Part shown: in pieces, positions 1-5,856 of the stretch
Layout: each line of letters starts with the position of its first letter
How positions within the stretch are numbered: position 1 is the stretch's first letter
Assembly: GCA_902783735.1 (NCBI GenBank)
Contig: CACZSE010000196.1
Location: 1-7,468, forward strand
DNA: 7,468 bases
Origin: an uncultured Lachnospiraceae bacterium
Lineage (GTDB): Bacteria; Bacillota; Clostridia; Lachnospirales; Lachnospiraceae
Direction of reading: 5' to 3'
The notes under the pieces: generated by a model
Told to the model about the DNA's origin: nothing
Database searches by the model: none
What the model saw: the letters and a program-made list of their open reading frames with translations, nothing else
Program-made: the position numbers and the translations under genes

Positions 1-479
1 ACAGTATTGTTTGTAAGCCCATTGGTAAGAGGATATAAAGGCTGAAGTGTACCCTCTATTTCATTATATTGATCGATAGTATATATCTTGGGATGAGACA
101 TTGAAAAACTTTTGTCACGCCCCGACTCCAGGATCCCGCGGATGACATATTCTTTATCGGGAGAAATCTGCTTTTTAAGATAGGGAGAATTGTAGAATGT
201 AAGCCGGATGCTTATATTTTCGCACATAAAAACAGCATGACTCACCGTCAGGTGCCCCTTTTTAAAGGAGGTATATGATCCTGCTTTAAAATATCCCGCG
301 CATGCGATACCTCGTGATACCATATCTTCGTTAGGAACAACGGGACTTTCAAACAATATAAAATCTCGGGGAATGCTAAAGACCAGATCGTTTATTGTAC
401 AGATATTTAATTTGCCAAACAGTACGGCGGTTCTTTCACCGACTCCTTTTAAAACTCTTATATCATCCGAAAGTTTCAT
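1..479 (-). CDS. recG: ATP-dependent DNA helicase RecG, N-terminal part (cut by window edge)
   Basis: RecG is a monomeric superfamily 2 DNA helicase/translocase that remodels stalled replication forks and Holliday junctions. About 159 N-terminal residues are visible and the frame runs off the left edge with no stop. The protein begins MKLSDDIRVLKGVGERTAVL, the usual RecG opening with its KGVG helix-hairpin-like segment. It continues with a 'DLVFSIPRDF' segment (the family's DLL..P..Y), then the OB-fold wedge region (ISIRLTFYNSPYLKK). It ends with LQPLYPLTNGLTNNT, matching the family's 'PVYPLTEGL' just after the wedge. The helicase motor domains lie outside the window. ATG at 479 is chosen because AAGG lies 7 nt upstream; another ATG 7 nt earlier is out of frame. 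It follows fakA, as in many Firmicutes, about 80 nt after its stop. Identity is firm from motifs plus synteny. Confidence 0.93.
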   Translation of the reverse strand, partial: MKLSDDIRVLKGVGERTAVLFGKLNICTINDLVFSIPRDFILFESPVVPNEDMVSRGIACAGYFKAGSYTSFKKGHLTVSHAVFMCENISIRLTFYNSPYLKKQISPDKEYVIRGILESGRDKSFSMSHPKIYTIDQYNEIEGTLQPLYPLTNGLTNNT

Positions 480-513
480 GATGCATCCTTAAAAAAGCTT
501 ATATATAACAATA

Positions 514-543
514 CGGAGAGAAAACCGGCAGGCTTTCTCTCCG
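514..543 (-). terminator. Strong hairpin between fakA and recG (possible leaky terminator or attenuator)
   Basis: It begins 16 nt after the fakA stop codon. Read on the minus strand it forms a 13-bp stem: ten perfect pairs (CGGAGAGAAA with TTTCTCTCCG), then G-U, C-G and C-G around a TGCC tetraloop. The transcript after it reads UAUUGUUAUAUAU, which is U-rich but not a clean U-tract, so termination may be partial. No convincing promoter with a -35 box is visible between it and recG. It could therefore be an attenuator that lowers recG expression, or a 3'-end stabilising structure. On the plus strand no T-run follows, so it is not bidirectional. Confidence 0.55.
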
Positions 544-559
544 AACATGATCATTTGAA

Positions 560-2278
560 TTATTCAGCAGATACAATGTAATAATATATGGGCTGACCAC
601 CGTATTGAAGTTCTATCTCACAATTCTTGTGGCGCTTCTGTATCTTCTTTGAAAGTGACTGGGCCTTAGCCTCATCTATATCTTCGCCGTAATACAGGCT
701 TATGAGTTCGGTACTGTCATCAACCATACCGTCGATCATGTCAAGGACAACATTTTCAAGTTTGGCACCGACAGCAAGTATCTTACCATCACCAATGCCC
801 ATGTAATCGCCCGACTTGATCTCTTTATCATCTATCGTGGTATCCCTAACCGCATAGGTCACCTCACCGGACTTTATGTTTCCGATAGCCTCAGTCATTG
901 AAGCCTCATTGACGGAAACCTCAGAACCCGGAACATAACCTATAAGAGCGGCGATGCCCTGAGGTATGGTCTTGGTGGGTATAACGACAGCATTTTTGTC
1001 GGTAGTCAGATCCCTTGCCTGATTGGCTGCAAGGATGATGTTTTTATTGTTCGGAAGTATAAATACATTGTCGGCATTCATCTTCTCGATGGCATTTAAG
1101 ATATCTTCGGTTGAAGGATTCATGGTCTGTCCGCCGGAGATCACCATATCGACACCGAGGCTCTTAAATATCTCGTCCATGCCTTCACCGACGGAAATGG
1201 CGATAAAAGCATCTTCTTTATGTTCCATCGCAGGCTCTTCTTCTTTTTGAGGCTGCTTATATACGGAACTGATCTCTACGCCTTCGATGATCTCAAGCTC
1301 GCCCTTTGCATTGTGACGTACAAGATTCTCACGATGTTCAAGACGCATATTGTCAATCTTCATGTTGGAAAGCGAACCGTACATGAGGGCTTTTTGAATA
1401 GCCATACCGGGATCGTTTGTATGAACATGAACCTTAACTATCTCATCGTCGGCAACAACCACTATCGAATCACCGATGGATTCAAGATATGATTTAAAAT
1501 CAAGTTCCTGTTTGATATTGAAAGACTTCTCAAGCAATATGATAAATTCTGTACAATAGCCGTATTTGATATCTTCGCTTGTAAGGCTTTCCTTATATGA
1601 ATCAACCTTGCTGACGCCGGGGGTAACGGTGCTCTCCATGACGTCTATGTTTACATCCTTACCGCTGTAAAGATCGTAAGCACCCTCAAGCACTACCATG
1701 AGTCCCTGACCGCCCGAATCCACTACGCCGGCCTGTTTGAGAACAGGAAGCATATCGGGAGTTTTTTCAAGAACCGAATTGCCGTATGCTATGATCTCTT
1801 TTAAGAATGTATCAATGTCTGTCTCACCCGCATCGGCGAGTTCTCTTGCTTTTGTGCTTATGCCCTTGGCAACCGTAAGAATGGTGCCTTCCTTAGGCTT
1901 CATAACTGCCTTATAGGCTGTCTCCACAGCTTTTTCACTTGCTGCGGCAAGAATCTTTGTATCGATCTCTTCAGATTCTTTAACTACTTTTGTAAATCCT
2001 CTTAAAAGCTGTGAAAGGATAACACCCGAATTTCCTCTGGCTCCGCGAAGAGAACCACCCGAAATGCTCTTACATAAGGTAACCATATCGTCGCTGTTTA
2101 ATGTTGCAACCTCTTTAGCGGCGGACATGATGGTCATGGTCATGTTTGTTCCTGTATCTCCGTCGGGAACCGGAAATACGTTGAGTTCGTTAATCCACTC
2201 TTTCTTTGAATCAAGATTCTTTGCGCCGGCAAGAAACATCTTTGACAGCATTATGGAATCTATACTTACATTGGACAC
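560..2278 (-). CDS. fakA: Fatty-acid kinase FakA (YloV, DhaL/DAK2 + DegV-like fold protein)
   Basis: FakA phosphorylates fatty acids bound by a FakB (DegV-family) partner to acyl-phosphates, feeding exogenous fatty acids into phospholipid synthesis. The 572 residues match the usual 550-570. Residues 1-200 form the DhaL nucleotide-binding domain, with the Mg-ATP motif DGDTGTN at 39-45 (D39, D41), GARGNSGV at 79-86, KPKEGTILTV at 127-136 and DSGGQGL at 187-193. The middle domain (about 235-320) has YGYCTEF (C242) and KVHVHTNDPG (H284, H286), a Cys/His pattern that I recall as a metal site in FakA middle domains. A Lys/Glu-rich linker (341-356) leads to the C-terminal DegV-like domain (358-572, with ISVGEGM and SGGQTMNPST). 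The start is GTG at 2278, 10 nt after GGAGG. It is translationally coupled to the Asp23 gene upstream, whose stop overlaps that ribosome binding site. No FakB is in the window. Older annotations call this family 'DAK2 domain' or YloV. Confidence 0.95.
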   Translation of the reverse strand: MSNVSIDSIMLSKMFLAGAKNLDSKKEWINELNVFPVPDGDTGTNMTMTIMSAAKEVATLNSDDMVTLCKSISGGSLRGARGNSGVILSQLLRGFTKVVKESEEIDTKILAAASEKAVETAYKAVMKPKEGTILTVAKGISTKARELADAGETDIDTFLKEIIAYGNSVLEKTPDMLPVLKQAGVVDSGGQGLMVVLEGAYDLYSGKDVNIDVMESTVTPGVSKVDSYKESLTSEDIKYGYCTEFIILLEKSFNIKQELDFKSYLESIGDSIVVVADDEIVKVHVHTNDPGMAIQKALMYGSLSNMKIDNMRLEHRENLVRHNAKGELEIIEGVEISSVYKQPQKEEEPAMEHKEDAFIAISVGEGMDEIFKSLGVDMVISGGQTMNPSTEDILNAIEKMNADNVFILPNNKNIILAANQARDLTTDKNAVVIPTKTIPQGIAALIGYVPGSEVSVNEASMTEAIGNIKSGEVTYAVRDTTIDDKEIKSGDYMGIGDGKILAVGAKLENVVLDMIDGMVDDSTELISLYYGEDIDEAKAQSLSKKIQKRHKNCEIELQYGGQPIYYYIVSAE

Positions 2279-2286
2279 TTTTTTGT

Positions 2287-2295
2287 CTCCTCCTT
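2287..2295 (-). promoter_or_regulatory. Ribosome binding site of fakA overlapping the asp23 stop codon
   Basis: On the minus strand the sequence reads TAAGGAGGAGAC. The TAA stop of the upstream gene overlaps the AAGGAGG Shine-Dalgarno, and the GTG start follows 10 nt after GGAGG. This supports the GTG start over the next in-frame ATG (codon 10) and implies translational coupling of the two genes. Confidence 0.8.
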
Positions 2296-2653
2296 AGTCT
2301 ATTACACGTACGCCTTCGACAAAGATATTGATCTTCTCTACTTCGATACCTGTAAATTCTTCTACTTTATATTTTACACTTTCGATAAGATTGCTGGATA
2401 AAGCTCTTATATTTACACCGTATGCAATGATAACATGAAATTCAAGCGTGAGCTTGTCTTTTTTAAGACTCACGTTGATACCCCTCGTAAAGTTTTCTTT
2501 TTTAAGAAGCTTTACGAAACCGTCCTTAACATTGAAACCTGCCATGCCTACAATGCCGAAGCATTCCATGGCGACAGTTCCTGCGTACTGTGCAATAACT
2601 TCTTTGTCAATGGTTATATTACCCATGTGCGTATTCATCGAAGAATTCTTCAT
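2294..2653 (-). CDS. yloU: Asp23/Gls24 family protein (YloU type)
   Basis: This is a 119-residue member of the Asp23/Gls24 family (Pfam DUF322), small cytoplasmic proteins linked to the cell envelope and envelope stress. In Firmicutes the YloU subgroup sits directly before fakA/yloV. Typical features visible are GNITIDKEVIAQYAGTVAME (11-30), CFGIVGMAG (31-39), a basic segment (KKENFTRGINVSLKKDKL, 51-68), the strand EFHVIIAYGVNI (71-82), the amphipathic stretch VKYKVEEFTGIEVEKINIFV (93-112) and the terminal GVRV. No membrane segment is seen. I chose the ATG at 2653 because GGGAGG stands 7 nt upstream. An ATG 13 codons earlier lies inside the predicted -10 box and has no binding site. The first gene of the asp23-fakA-recG unit, it diverges from rpmB. 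Its exact biochemical role is not established. Confidence 0.92.
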   Translation of the reverse strand: MKNSSMNTHMGNITIDKEVIAQYAGTVAMECFGIVGMAGFNVKDGFVKLLKKENFTRGINVSLKKDKLTLEFHVIIAYGVNIRALSSNLIESVKYKVEEFTGIEVEKINIFVEGVRVID

Positions 2654-2660
2654 GTGATAA

Positions 2661-2666
2661 CCTCCC
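2661..2666 (-). promoter_or_regulatory. Ribosome binding site fixing the asp23/yloU start
   Basis: GGGAGG on the minus strand lies 7 nt before the ATG at 2653. It decides between this start and a longer in-frame reading that begins at 2692. Confidence 0.85.
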
Positions 2667-2690
2667 GTTATATATTTCAGACACGAAAAC

Positions 2691-2719
2691 ATTATACTTT
2701 ATTTACAGTGAAAATGAAA
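2691..2719 (-). promoter_or_regulatory. Predicted sigma-A promoter of asp23-fakA(-recG)
   Basis: There is a perfect TATAAT -10 box on the minus strand at 2696-2691. The best-spaced -35 candidate (TTTCAT at 2719-2714, 17-bp spacer) is weak. The surrounding DNA is AT-rich. Transcription would start near 2684, giving a leader of about 30 nt that holds the GGGAGG site. The -10 is convincing and the -35 uncertain, so an activator or UP-like element could contribute. Confidence 0.55.
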
Positions 2720-2765
2720 TATCTAATATTTTTAACATTTTGTTACAGAAATTTTAAAAAATCTC

Positions 2766-2794
2766 TTGATTTTAATTTGCTCCTCTGATAATAT
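2766..2794 (+). promoter_or_regulatory. Predicted sigma-A promoter of rpmB
   Basis: TTGATT (2766-2771) and TAATAT (2789-2794) are separated by 17 bp, with AT-rich DNA upstream. An alternative -10, GATAAT at 2787-2792, would leave only 15 bp. The leader would be about 40 nt ending in GGAGG, too short for a structured ribosomal-protein autoregulatory leader, and none is seen. Confidence 0.55.
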
Positions 2795-2827
2795 ACTAAT
2801 GTTGTATTTTTTAGAATAACAAAGCTT

Positions 2828-2834
2828 GGAGGTG
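2828..2834 (+). promoter_or_regulatory. Ribosome binding site of rpmB
   Basis: GGAGGTG ends 6 nt before the ATG at 2841. An in-frame TTG at 2826 overlaps this site and is therefore not the start. Confidence 0.88.
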
Positions 2835-2840
2835 AAAACC

Positions 2841-3026
2841 ATGGCAAAATGTGATATCTGCGGCAAAGGCGTACATTTTGGTAACGCTGTAAGCCATTCT
2901 CATAGAAGATCCAACAGAATCTGGAATTCTAACGTAAGAAGCGTTATGTGCAATGTTAACGGCGTAGCAAAGAGAATGCATGTCTGCACAAGATGCTTAA
3001 GATCAGGTTCAGTTGAAAAGGCTTAA
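2841..3026 (+). CDS. rpmB: 50S ribosomal protein L28
   Basis: A 61-residue L28 (bL28), a small basic protein of the large ribosomal subunit. It begins MAKCDICGKGVHFGNAVSHS, followed by the typical HRRSNRIWNSNVRSV segment and a C-terminal HVCTRCLRSG. Cys pairs C4-x2-C7 and C49-x2-C52 form the zinc-ribbon ('C+') version of the protein rather than the cysteine-free version used in zinc-limited cells. Length is normal. The start follows a strong GGAGG, and the gene has its own promoter and terminator, so it is monocistronic. It is divergent from the asp23-fakA genes, as in Bacillus and many Clostridia. Confidence 0.97.
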   Translation: MAKCDICGKGVHFGNAVSHSHRRSNRIWNSNVRSVMCNVNGVAKRMHVCTRCLRSGSVEKA

Positions 3027-3035
3027 TGATCAAAT

Positions 3036-3063
3036 AAAAAAACACCCGACCGGGTGTTTTTTT
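3036..3063. terminator. Bidirectional intrinsic terminator between convergent rpmB and the J-like gene
   Basis: A perfect 12-bp stem, AAAAAAACACCC (3036-3047) with GGGTGTTTTTTT (3052-3063), encloses a four-base loop. On the plus strand GGGTG is followed by seven T's after rpmB. On the minus strand the complementary A-run gives a seven-U tail directly after the operon that ends at 3069. It should stop transcription from both sides. Confidence 0.92.
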
Positions 3064-3068
3064 ATTGT

Positions 3069-3602
3069 CTAAAACTTCTCTCTTATCTTTTCATACTCTT
3101 CCTTGATCAAAAGAGACATATTATTGTCTCCGTCAAGATTATCGGGATGAAAGATCCTGAGCAGTTCCTTGTATCTTTTTCTTAAAGCCAGATATGAACC
3201 CACTCCCGCAAACAATCCCGAAGAAACAACAGTCTCTCCCCTGATCTCGGTCTTTAAACCTTCTATCTTTTTTTCATAGGCATCTTTTTCACGCTGAAAT
3301 GCTTTTCTGTCCATCTCAAGTGATGCAAAGCCGTTTTGTAAGATAGCTAACTTCTTATCGAAAAATGCCTGTTCGTCTTTTAATCTCTTTCTTTCCTGGA
3401 GCACTTTTGAATTGAGCTGCTTCATCTCTTCCCTGAAAGAGATACGCTCATCCATGAATTTTTCATAGAATTCTTCCTGAGCACGGCGCTCATTTATTAA
3501 AGCTATACGTTCCTCAAACAAAAAATGACGTAAAGCCTTAAGCTGTTCTTCATCCATGGTATTCAGATTTTGATCGAGTAAATACTCATCTGCACGTTCC
3601 AT
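3069..3602 (-). CDS. Coiled-coil protein with C-terminal J-domain-like segment
   Basis: A 177-residue cytoplasmic protein with no signal peptide or membrane segment. Residues about 15-120 are highly charged and helical (many E, K, R, Q with spaced L/F/A), as in a long coiled coil. After a short Gly/Ser-containing hinge (121-136), the C-terminus (137-177) resembles the core of a J domain: a helix LALRKRYKELLRIF, the HPD tripeptide at 152-154, an NLDGDN loop, then a helix LLIKEEYEKIREKF. In DnaJ proteins HPD is what stimulates the Hsp70 (DnaK) ATPase. Helix I of a full J domain is not obvious, and there is no Gly/Phe or zinc region. GGAG lies 7 nt before the ATG. It is the last gene of the operon, 26 nt after the GerW-type gene. 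A DnaK-recruiting role is inference; the partner is unknown. Confidence 0.75.
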   Translation of the reverse strand: MERADEYLLDQNLNTMDEEQLKALRHFLFEERIALINERRAQEEFYEKFMDERISFREEMKQLNSKVLQERKRLKDEQAFFDKKLAILQNGFASLEMDRKAFQREKDAYEKKIEGLKTEIRGETVVSSGLFAGVGSYLALRKRYKELLRIFHPDNLDGDNNMSLLIKEEYEKIREKF

Positions 3603-3628
3603 GAAATATCTCCGCGTAGATCAAAAAA

Positions 3629-4021
3629 CTATTCCTCTTCGCCGAAGGCGATCTCTTTGGCTTCTTCATCGTCCATGAGCTCTTTTTCTGCCTTCTTGCT
3701 GCTGAATTTATCTACAAGGTCGGGAACCATGTCAAGTATCTTTGTAACAGTATCCTGATTCTTAACATTTACAAGCTTGGTATGTCCGTCCTTTATGACT
3801 ATAACCGCACTGGGTGTCATCTTTCCGGTAAGGCCTCCGCCTGCACCGTCCTTTTTCTCATTTACCGAACCACCCGCACCTACGCCGAAGGTTACATCCA
3901 CAAGCGGCAGGATAATGGTATCGCCAAACTGCTTGGGCTCTCCCACAACAGTCTTTGTAGATAAGATAGAATCAACTCCCTTTAACAATGATTCCATTAC
4001 TGAACTAAATCCGTTATTCAT
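3629..4021 (-). CDS. ytfJ: GerW/YtfJ family protein
   Basis: A 130-residue protein of the Spore_YtfJ (GerW) family. In Bacillus GerW is needed for spore germination with certain nutrients, but the family is also found in species not known to sporulate, and its molecular action is unknown. Visible features are the N-terminal helix with MESLLKGVDSILSTKTVVGEP (9-29, given in part), the strand GDTIILPLVDVTFGVGAGG (33-51), the glycine-rich loop DGAGGGLTGKMTPSAVIVI (58-76) and an acidic C-terminus (MDDEEAKEIAFGEEE). No membrane segment is seen. AAAGGA lies 8 nt before the ATG and overlaps the stop of the DUF2953 gene, only 5 nt away, so the pair is translationally coupled. This matches the ytfI-ytfJ pairing of Bacillus. 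Its presence does not prove that this organism sporulates. Confidence 0.9.
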   Translation of the reverse strand: MNNGFSSVMESLLKGVDSILSTKTVVGEPKQFGDTIILPLVDVTFGVGAGGSVNEKKDGAGGGLTGKMTPSAVIVIKDGHTKLVNVKNQDTVTKILDMVPDLVDKFSSKKAEKELMDDEEAKEIAFGEEE

Positions 4022-4026
4022 AACCT

Positions 4027-4953
4027 TTATCCTTTCTTCTTCACTTTCCTGATAATAGTCTTAATGATCTTTCTGCAATCCTTATCGATATATATACAGA
4101 TAAGGTGATATAACACGGTCGCGGCTCTGATCTTTCCTTTAAGATCAAATTCTACCTCAATGATCTCTTCATCAAAGACCGGAATGAATGTAACTGTATT
4201 TCCAACATAGTCATAGAGCGCTTTGTAGATTCCCAGTATCTTTCCCGTGGTCCCCGCATTGGAAAGACCGATCTTGGCATATATATGCCCTTTGTGGGGA
4301 AGGATGGAACCGATTGCCTTTGCGATCCTTTTTTTACTTACAAAAAACGCCCGCTTTGCGCTGTCTGATGTAAGCAGATCGATAATGGCCTCAATATCAT
4401 CTTTTTTCTTTGATATCTTCTCTGACAGGCTTATCTTTTCTGTTTCTTCAGACTCTTTATTTTCCTTTGAAGCTTCTTTCTTTTTATTCTTTGAGTCTTC
4501 TTTTTTATCTTCTCTTGAAGGCTTTGAAGACGTATCGTCCTCTGATGTATGGACCTCGGACTCAGCCGATCCTTCAGCTTCTATTTTACCGGAGTCTGCG
4601 CTGACCGGCTTGGTCGATGACTCTTCTTTGTCCGAAGCTTTTTTATTATCTTCTTTAGGCTTAGCTTCAGCCTTTACATTCTTTTTCTTCTTAAACTTCT
4701 TTAAGTTTAACTTTATACCGAATATACGGACAGTAAGATCCGGTTTTTTATCATATAACAGCTTTATATATAAAATATATAACAGATATGTTACTTTAAT
4801 ATATGCCTTGGGAACCTTTTTGAGATATGACCCTTTTGCACTGTACCTGACAGGAACAAATAAAACGATCAGGATGATCAAAAGCAAAAGAGCCAACAAG
4901 ATCAAAAGTGCGATCCCAATCACCTTAAGTACTGTCAGCAATATTCCAAGCAT
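4027..4953 (-). CDS. DUF2953 (YtfI-type) membrane protein with long charged linker
   Basis: A 308-residue protein with one strong N-terminal membrane helix (about 5-34, almost all L/I/V/A), then a short basic segment and a conserved N-terminal part (RYSAKGSYL, ... YLLYILYIKL, ... VRIFGIKLN, to about residue 85). Residues about 88-178 are low complexity, dominated by K, E, S and D. The conserved C-terminal part follows: DDIEAIIDLL, GSILPHKGHIYAKIGLSNAG (214-233), TFIPVFDEEIIEVEFDLKGK and IYIDKDCRKIIK. DUF2953 proteins often precede ytfJ/gerW, as here, suggesting the two work together, but the function is unknown. The family is commonly around 200-230 residues; the excess here is the linker. 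AAGGA lies 6 nt before the ATG. Assignment rests on architecture and neighbour. Confidence 0.82.
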   Translation of the reverse strand: MLGILLTVLKVIGIALLILLALLLLIILIVLFVPVRYSAKGSYLKKVPKAYIKVTYLLYILYIKLLYDKKPDLTVRIFGIKLNLKKFKKKKNVKAEAKPKEDNKKASDKEESSTKPVSADSGKIEAEGSAESEVHTSEDDTSSKPSREDKKEDSKNKKKEASKENKESEETEKISLSEKISKKKDDIEAIIDLLTSDSAKRAFFVSKKRIAKAIGSILPHKGHIYAKIGLSNAGTTGKILGIYKALYDYVGNTVTFIPVFDEEIIEVEFDLKGKIRAATVLYHLICIYIDKDCRKIIKTIIRKVKKKG

Positions 4954-4992
4954 TGTTTTTCCTTACTTGTAAGTATATCAAAAATGCATGCA

Positions 4993-5313
4993 CTAGAATC
5001 TCTCTAAAAGATAGCTTTTCATGTCTGCATTTCCGGTATCCGTGAGTGTATCGTCCAAAATCTTCATAACAAGTCCGGTTGCTTCATCATATGACTCGGC
5101 AAGGCCGACAACTCTGATATCGAACTTCCTGTAAAGCTTTTGTTTAAACATGGAATTGTGAATGATATCGAGCTGGTCGTGAGCATTATTGGAAAGCGAG
5201 ATAAGATACAGATCAAACCTTCCTCTGCCCTGTCTGATATTTCGCTTTATCTTATTAACCTTCTTAATACCTATCTTTTCACTTAAATACAGATTCTGTG
5301 AATATGTAACCAT
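4993..5313 (-). CDS. Conserved-looking hypothetical protein (106 residues)
   Basis: I do not recognise a named family. The protein is basic in its first third (KKVNKIKRNIRQGRGR, 17-32). Then follow a probable strand (FDLYLISLS, 33-41), a helix (AHDQLDIIHNSMFKQKLYRK, 44-63), a second strand (FDIRVVGLAES, 64-74) and a helix (YDEATGLVMKILDDTL, 75-90), ending in DMKSYLLERF. This is a small alpha/beta fold without signal peptide or membrane segment. It starts 12 nt after the Nudix stop with only a weak site (GAGAG spanning that stop), so it is probably translationally coupled to the Nudix gene. Codon use matches the neighbours, which supports a real gene. Function unknown; it may be restricted to this lineage. 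Confidence 0.75.
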   Translation of the reverse strand: MVTYSQNLYLSEKIGIKKVNKIKRNIRQGRGRFDLYLISLSNNAHDQLDIIHNSMFKQKLYRKFDIRVVGLAESYDEATGLVMKILDDTLTDTGNADMKSYLLERF

Positions 5314-5325
5314 TTGGATCAGCTC

Positions 5326-5778
5326 TCAATAATATTTTCTTGTGCCCCAAAGGCCTCTTTTCTTAAGATCCTGATATTCGCTGTATGCTCTGTCCAGTAT
5401 CTCCTTCTCATTGGAGAACTTTAACAGATGATAAGCTTCATGATATTTATAGAAACCGCTGTCACAGAAGAACTCTTCCTTCTGCGGGCGGCTGAAATAG
5501 CTGTCTCCCATCATGAGATACCAATGTACGGTCTTGTGAACCTCATCACCGGGTATGGAAAAATCGTAATTGCTCTTTCCGATATATTTGATGATCCCGG
5601 CTTTCGCTCCGCTTTCTTCAAGCACTTCTCTAAGAGCCGTATCTTCAAATTCTTCGCCCTCTTCCACCGTACCTTTGGGAAGGACCCAGCCTTCATATTT
5701 GTTGTTAATGTTTTTATAGAGAAGTAATATCTTTCCTCTGAATATGACTACTCCGCCGCAACTGGTAGCTTCAACCAT
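5326..5778 (-). CDS. Nudix hydrolase
   Basis: A 150-residue Nudix enzyme, a family that cleaves nucleoside diphosphates linked to another group (X) in the cytoplasm. The full Nudix box GX5EX7REUXEEXGU is present at 36-58 (G36, E42, then REVLEESGA from R50), carrying the metal-binding glutamates E54 and E55. The fold starts at SCGGVVIFRGKILLLYK, and the substrate-side WVLPKGTVEEGE resembles diadenosine polyphosphate hydrolases and other house-cleaning Nudix enzymes. Substrate cannot be fixed from sequence. The C-terminus is an extra helix with basic residues. ATG at 5778 has AAGGA about 8 nt upstream. It is the first gene of the operon and is preceded by a near-consensus promoter in the PBP 3' end. 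Confidence 0.93.
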   Translation of the reverse strand: MVEATSCGGVVIFRGKILLLYKNINNKYEGWVLPKGTVEEGEEFEDTALREVLEESGAKAGIIKYIGKSNYDFSIPGDEVHKTVHWYLMMGDSYFSRPQKEEFFCDSGFYKYHEAYHLLKFSNEKEILDRAYSEYQDLKKRGLWGTRKYY

Positions 5779-5827
5779 ATAAAAGTTCCTTTATTCCTTA
5801 ATCCTTCGTCCGTTCAATACATGTAAC

Positions 5828-5856
5828 ATTATAATCCAAATATCAATATTCGTCAA
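5828..5856 (-). promoter_or_regulatory. Near-consensus sigma-A promoter of the Nudix-GerW-J operon
   Basis: On the minus strand TTGACG (5856-5851) and a perfect TATAAT (5833-5828) are separated by 17 bp. The -35 box lies inside the last codons of the PBP gene and the -10 just past its stop. Transcription would start near 5821, giving a leader of about 42 nt with AAAGGAA before the Nudix ATG. No terminator is seen after the PBP gene, so read-through from it may add to expression. Confidence 0.8.

Noticed and set aside
2654..2692. Longer Asp23 reading starting 13 codons upstream at 2692
   Set aside because: That ATG overlaps the predicted -10 box, has no ribosome binding site, and the added residues are not family-like; GGGAGG points to the ATG at 2653.
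2826..2840. TTG start for rpmB at 2826
   Set aside because: It overlaps the Shine-Dalgarno, and L28 proteins begin at the MAKCDICGKG methionine.
2654..2840. Possible riboswitch or structured leader before rpmB or asp23
   Set aside because: Both predicted leaders are only about 30-40 nt and show no stable conserved-looking fold.
4247..4972. Plus-strand open frame of 241 codons opposite the DUF2953 gene
   Set aside because: It is a Ser/Phe-rich shadow created by the Lys/Glu-rich coding on the minus strand and has no ribosome binding site or recognisable motif.
4962..4992. Short palindromes (CTTAC-TT-GTAAG and TGCATGCA) between the 106-residue gene and the DUF2953 gene
   Set aside because: Stems of only 4-5 bp with no U-tract, in a 39-nt gap inside a tight operon; easily chance in AT-rich DNA.
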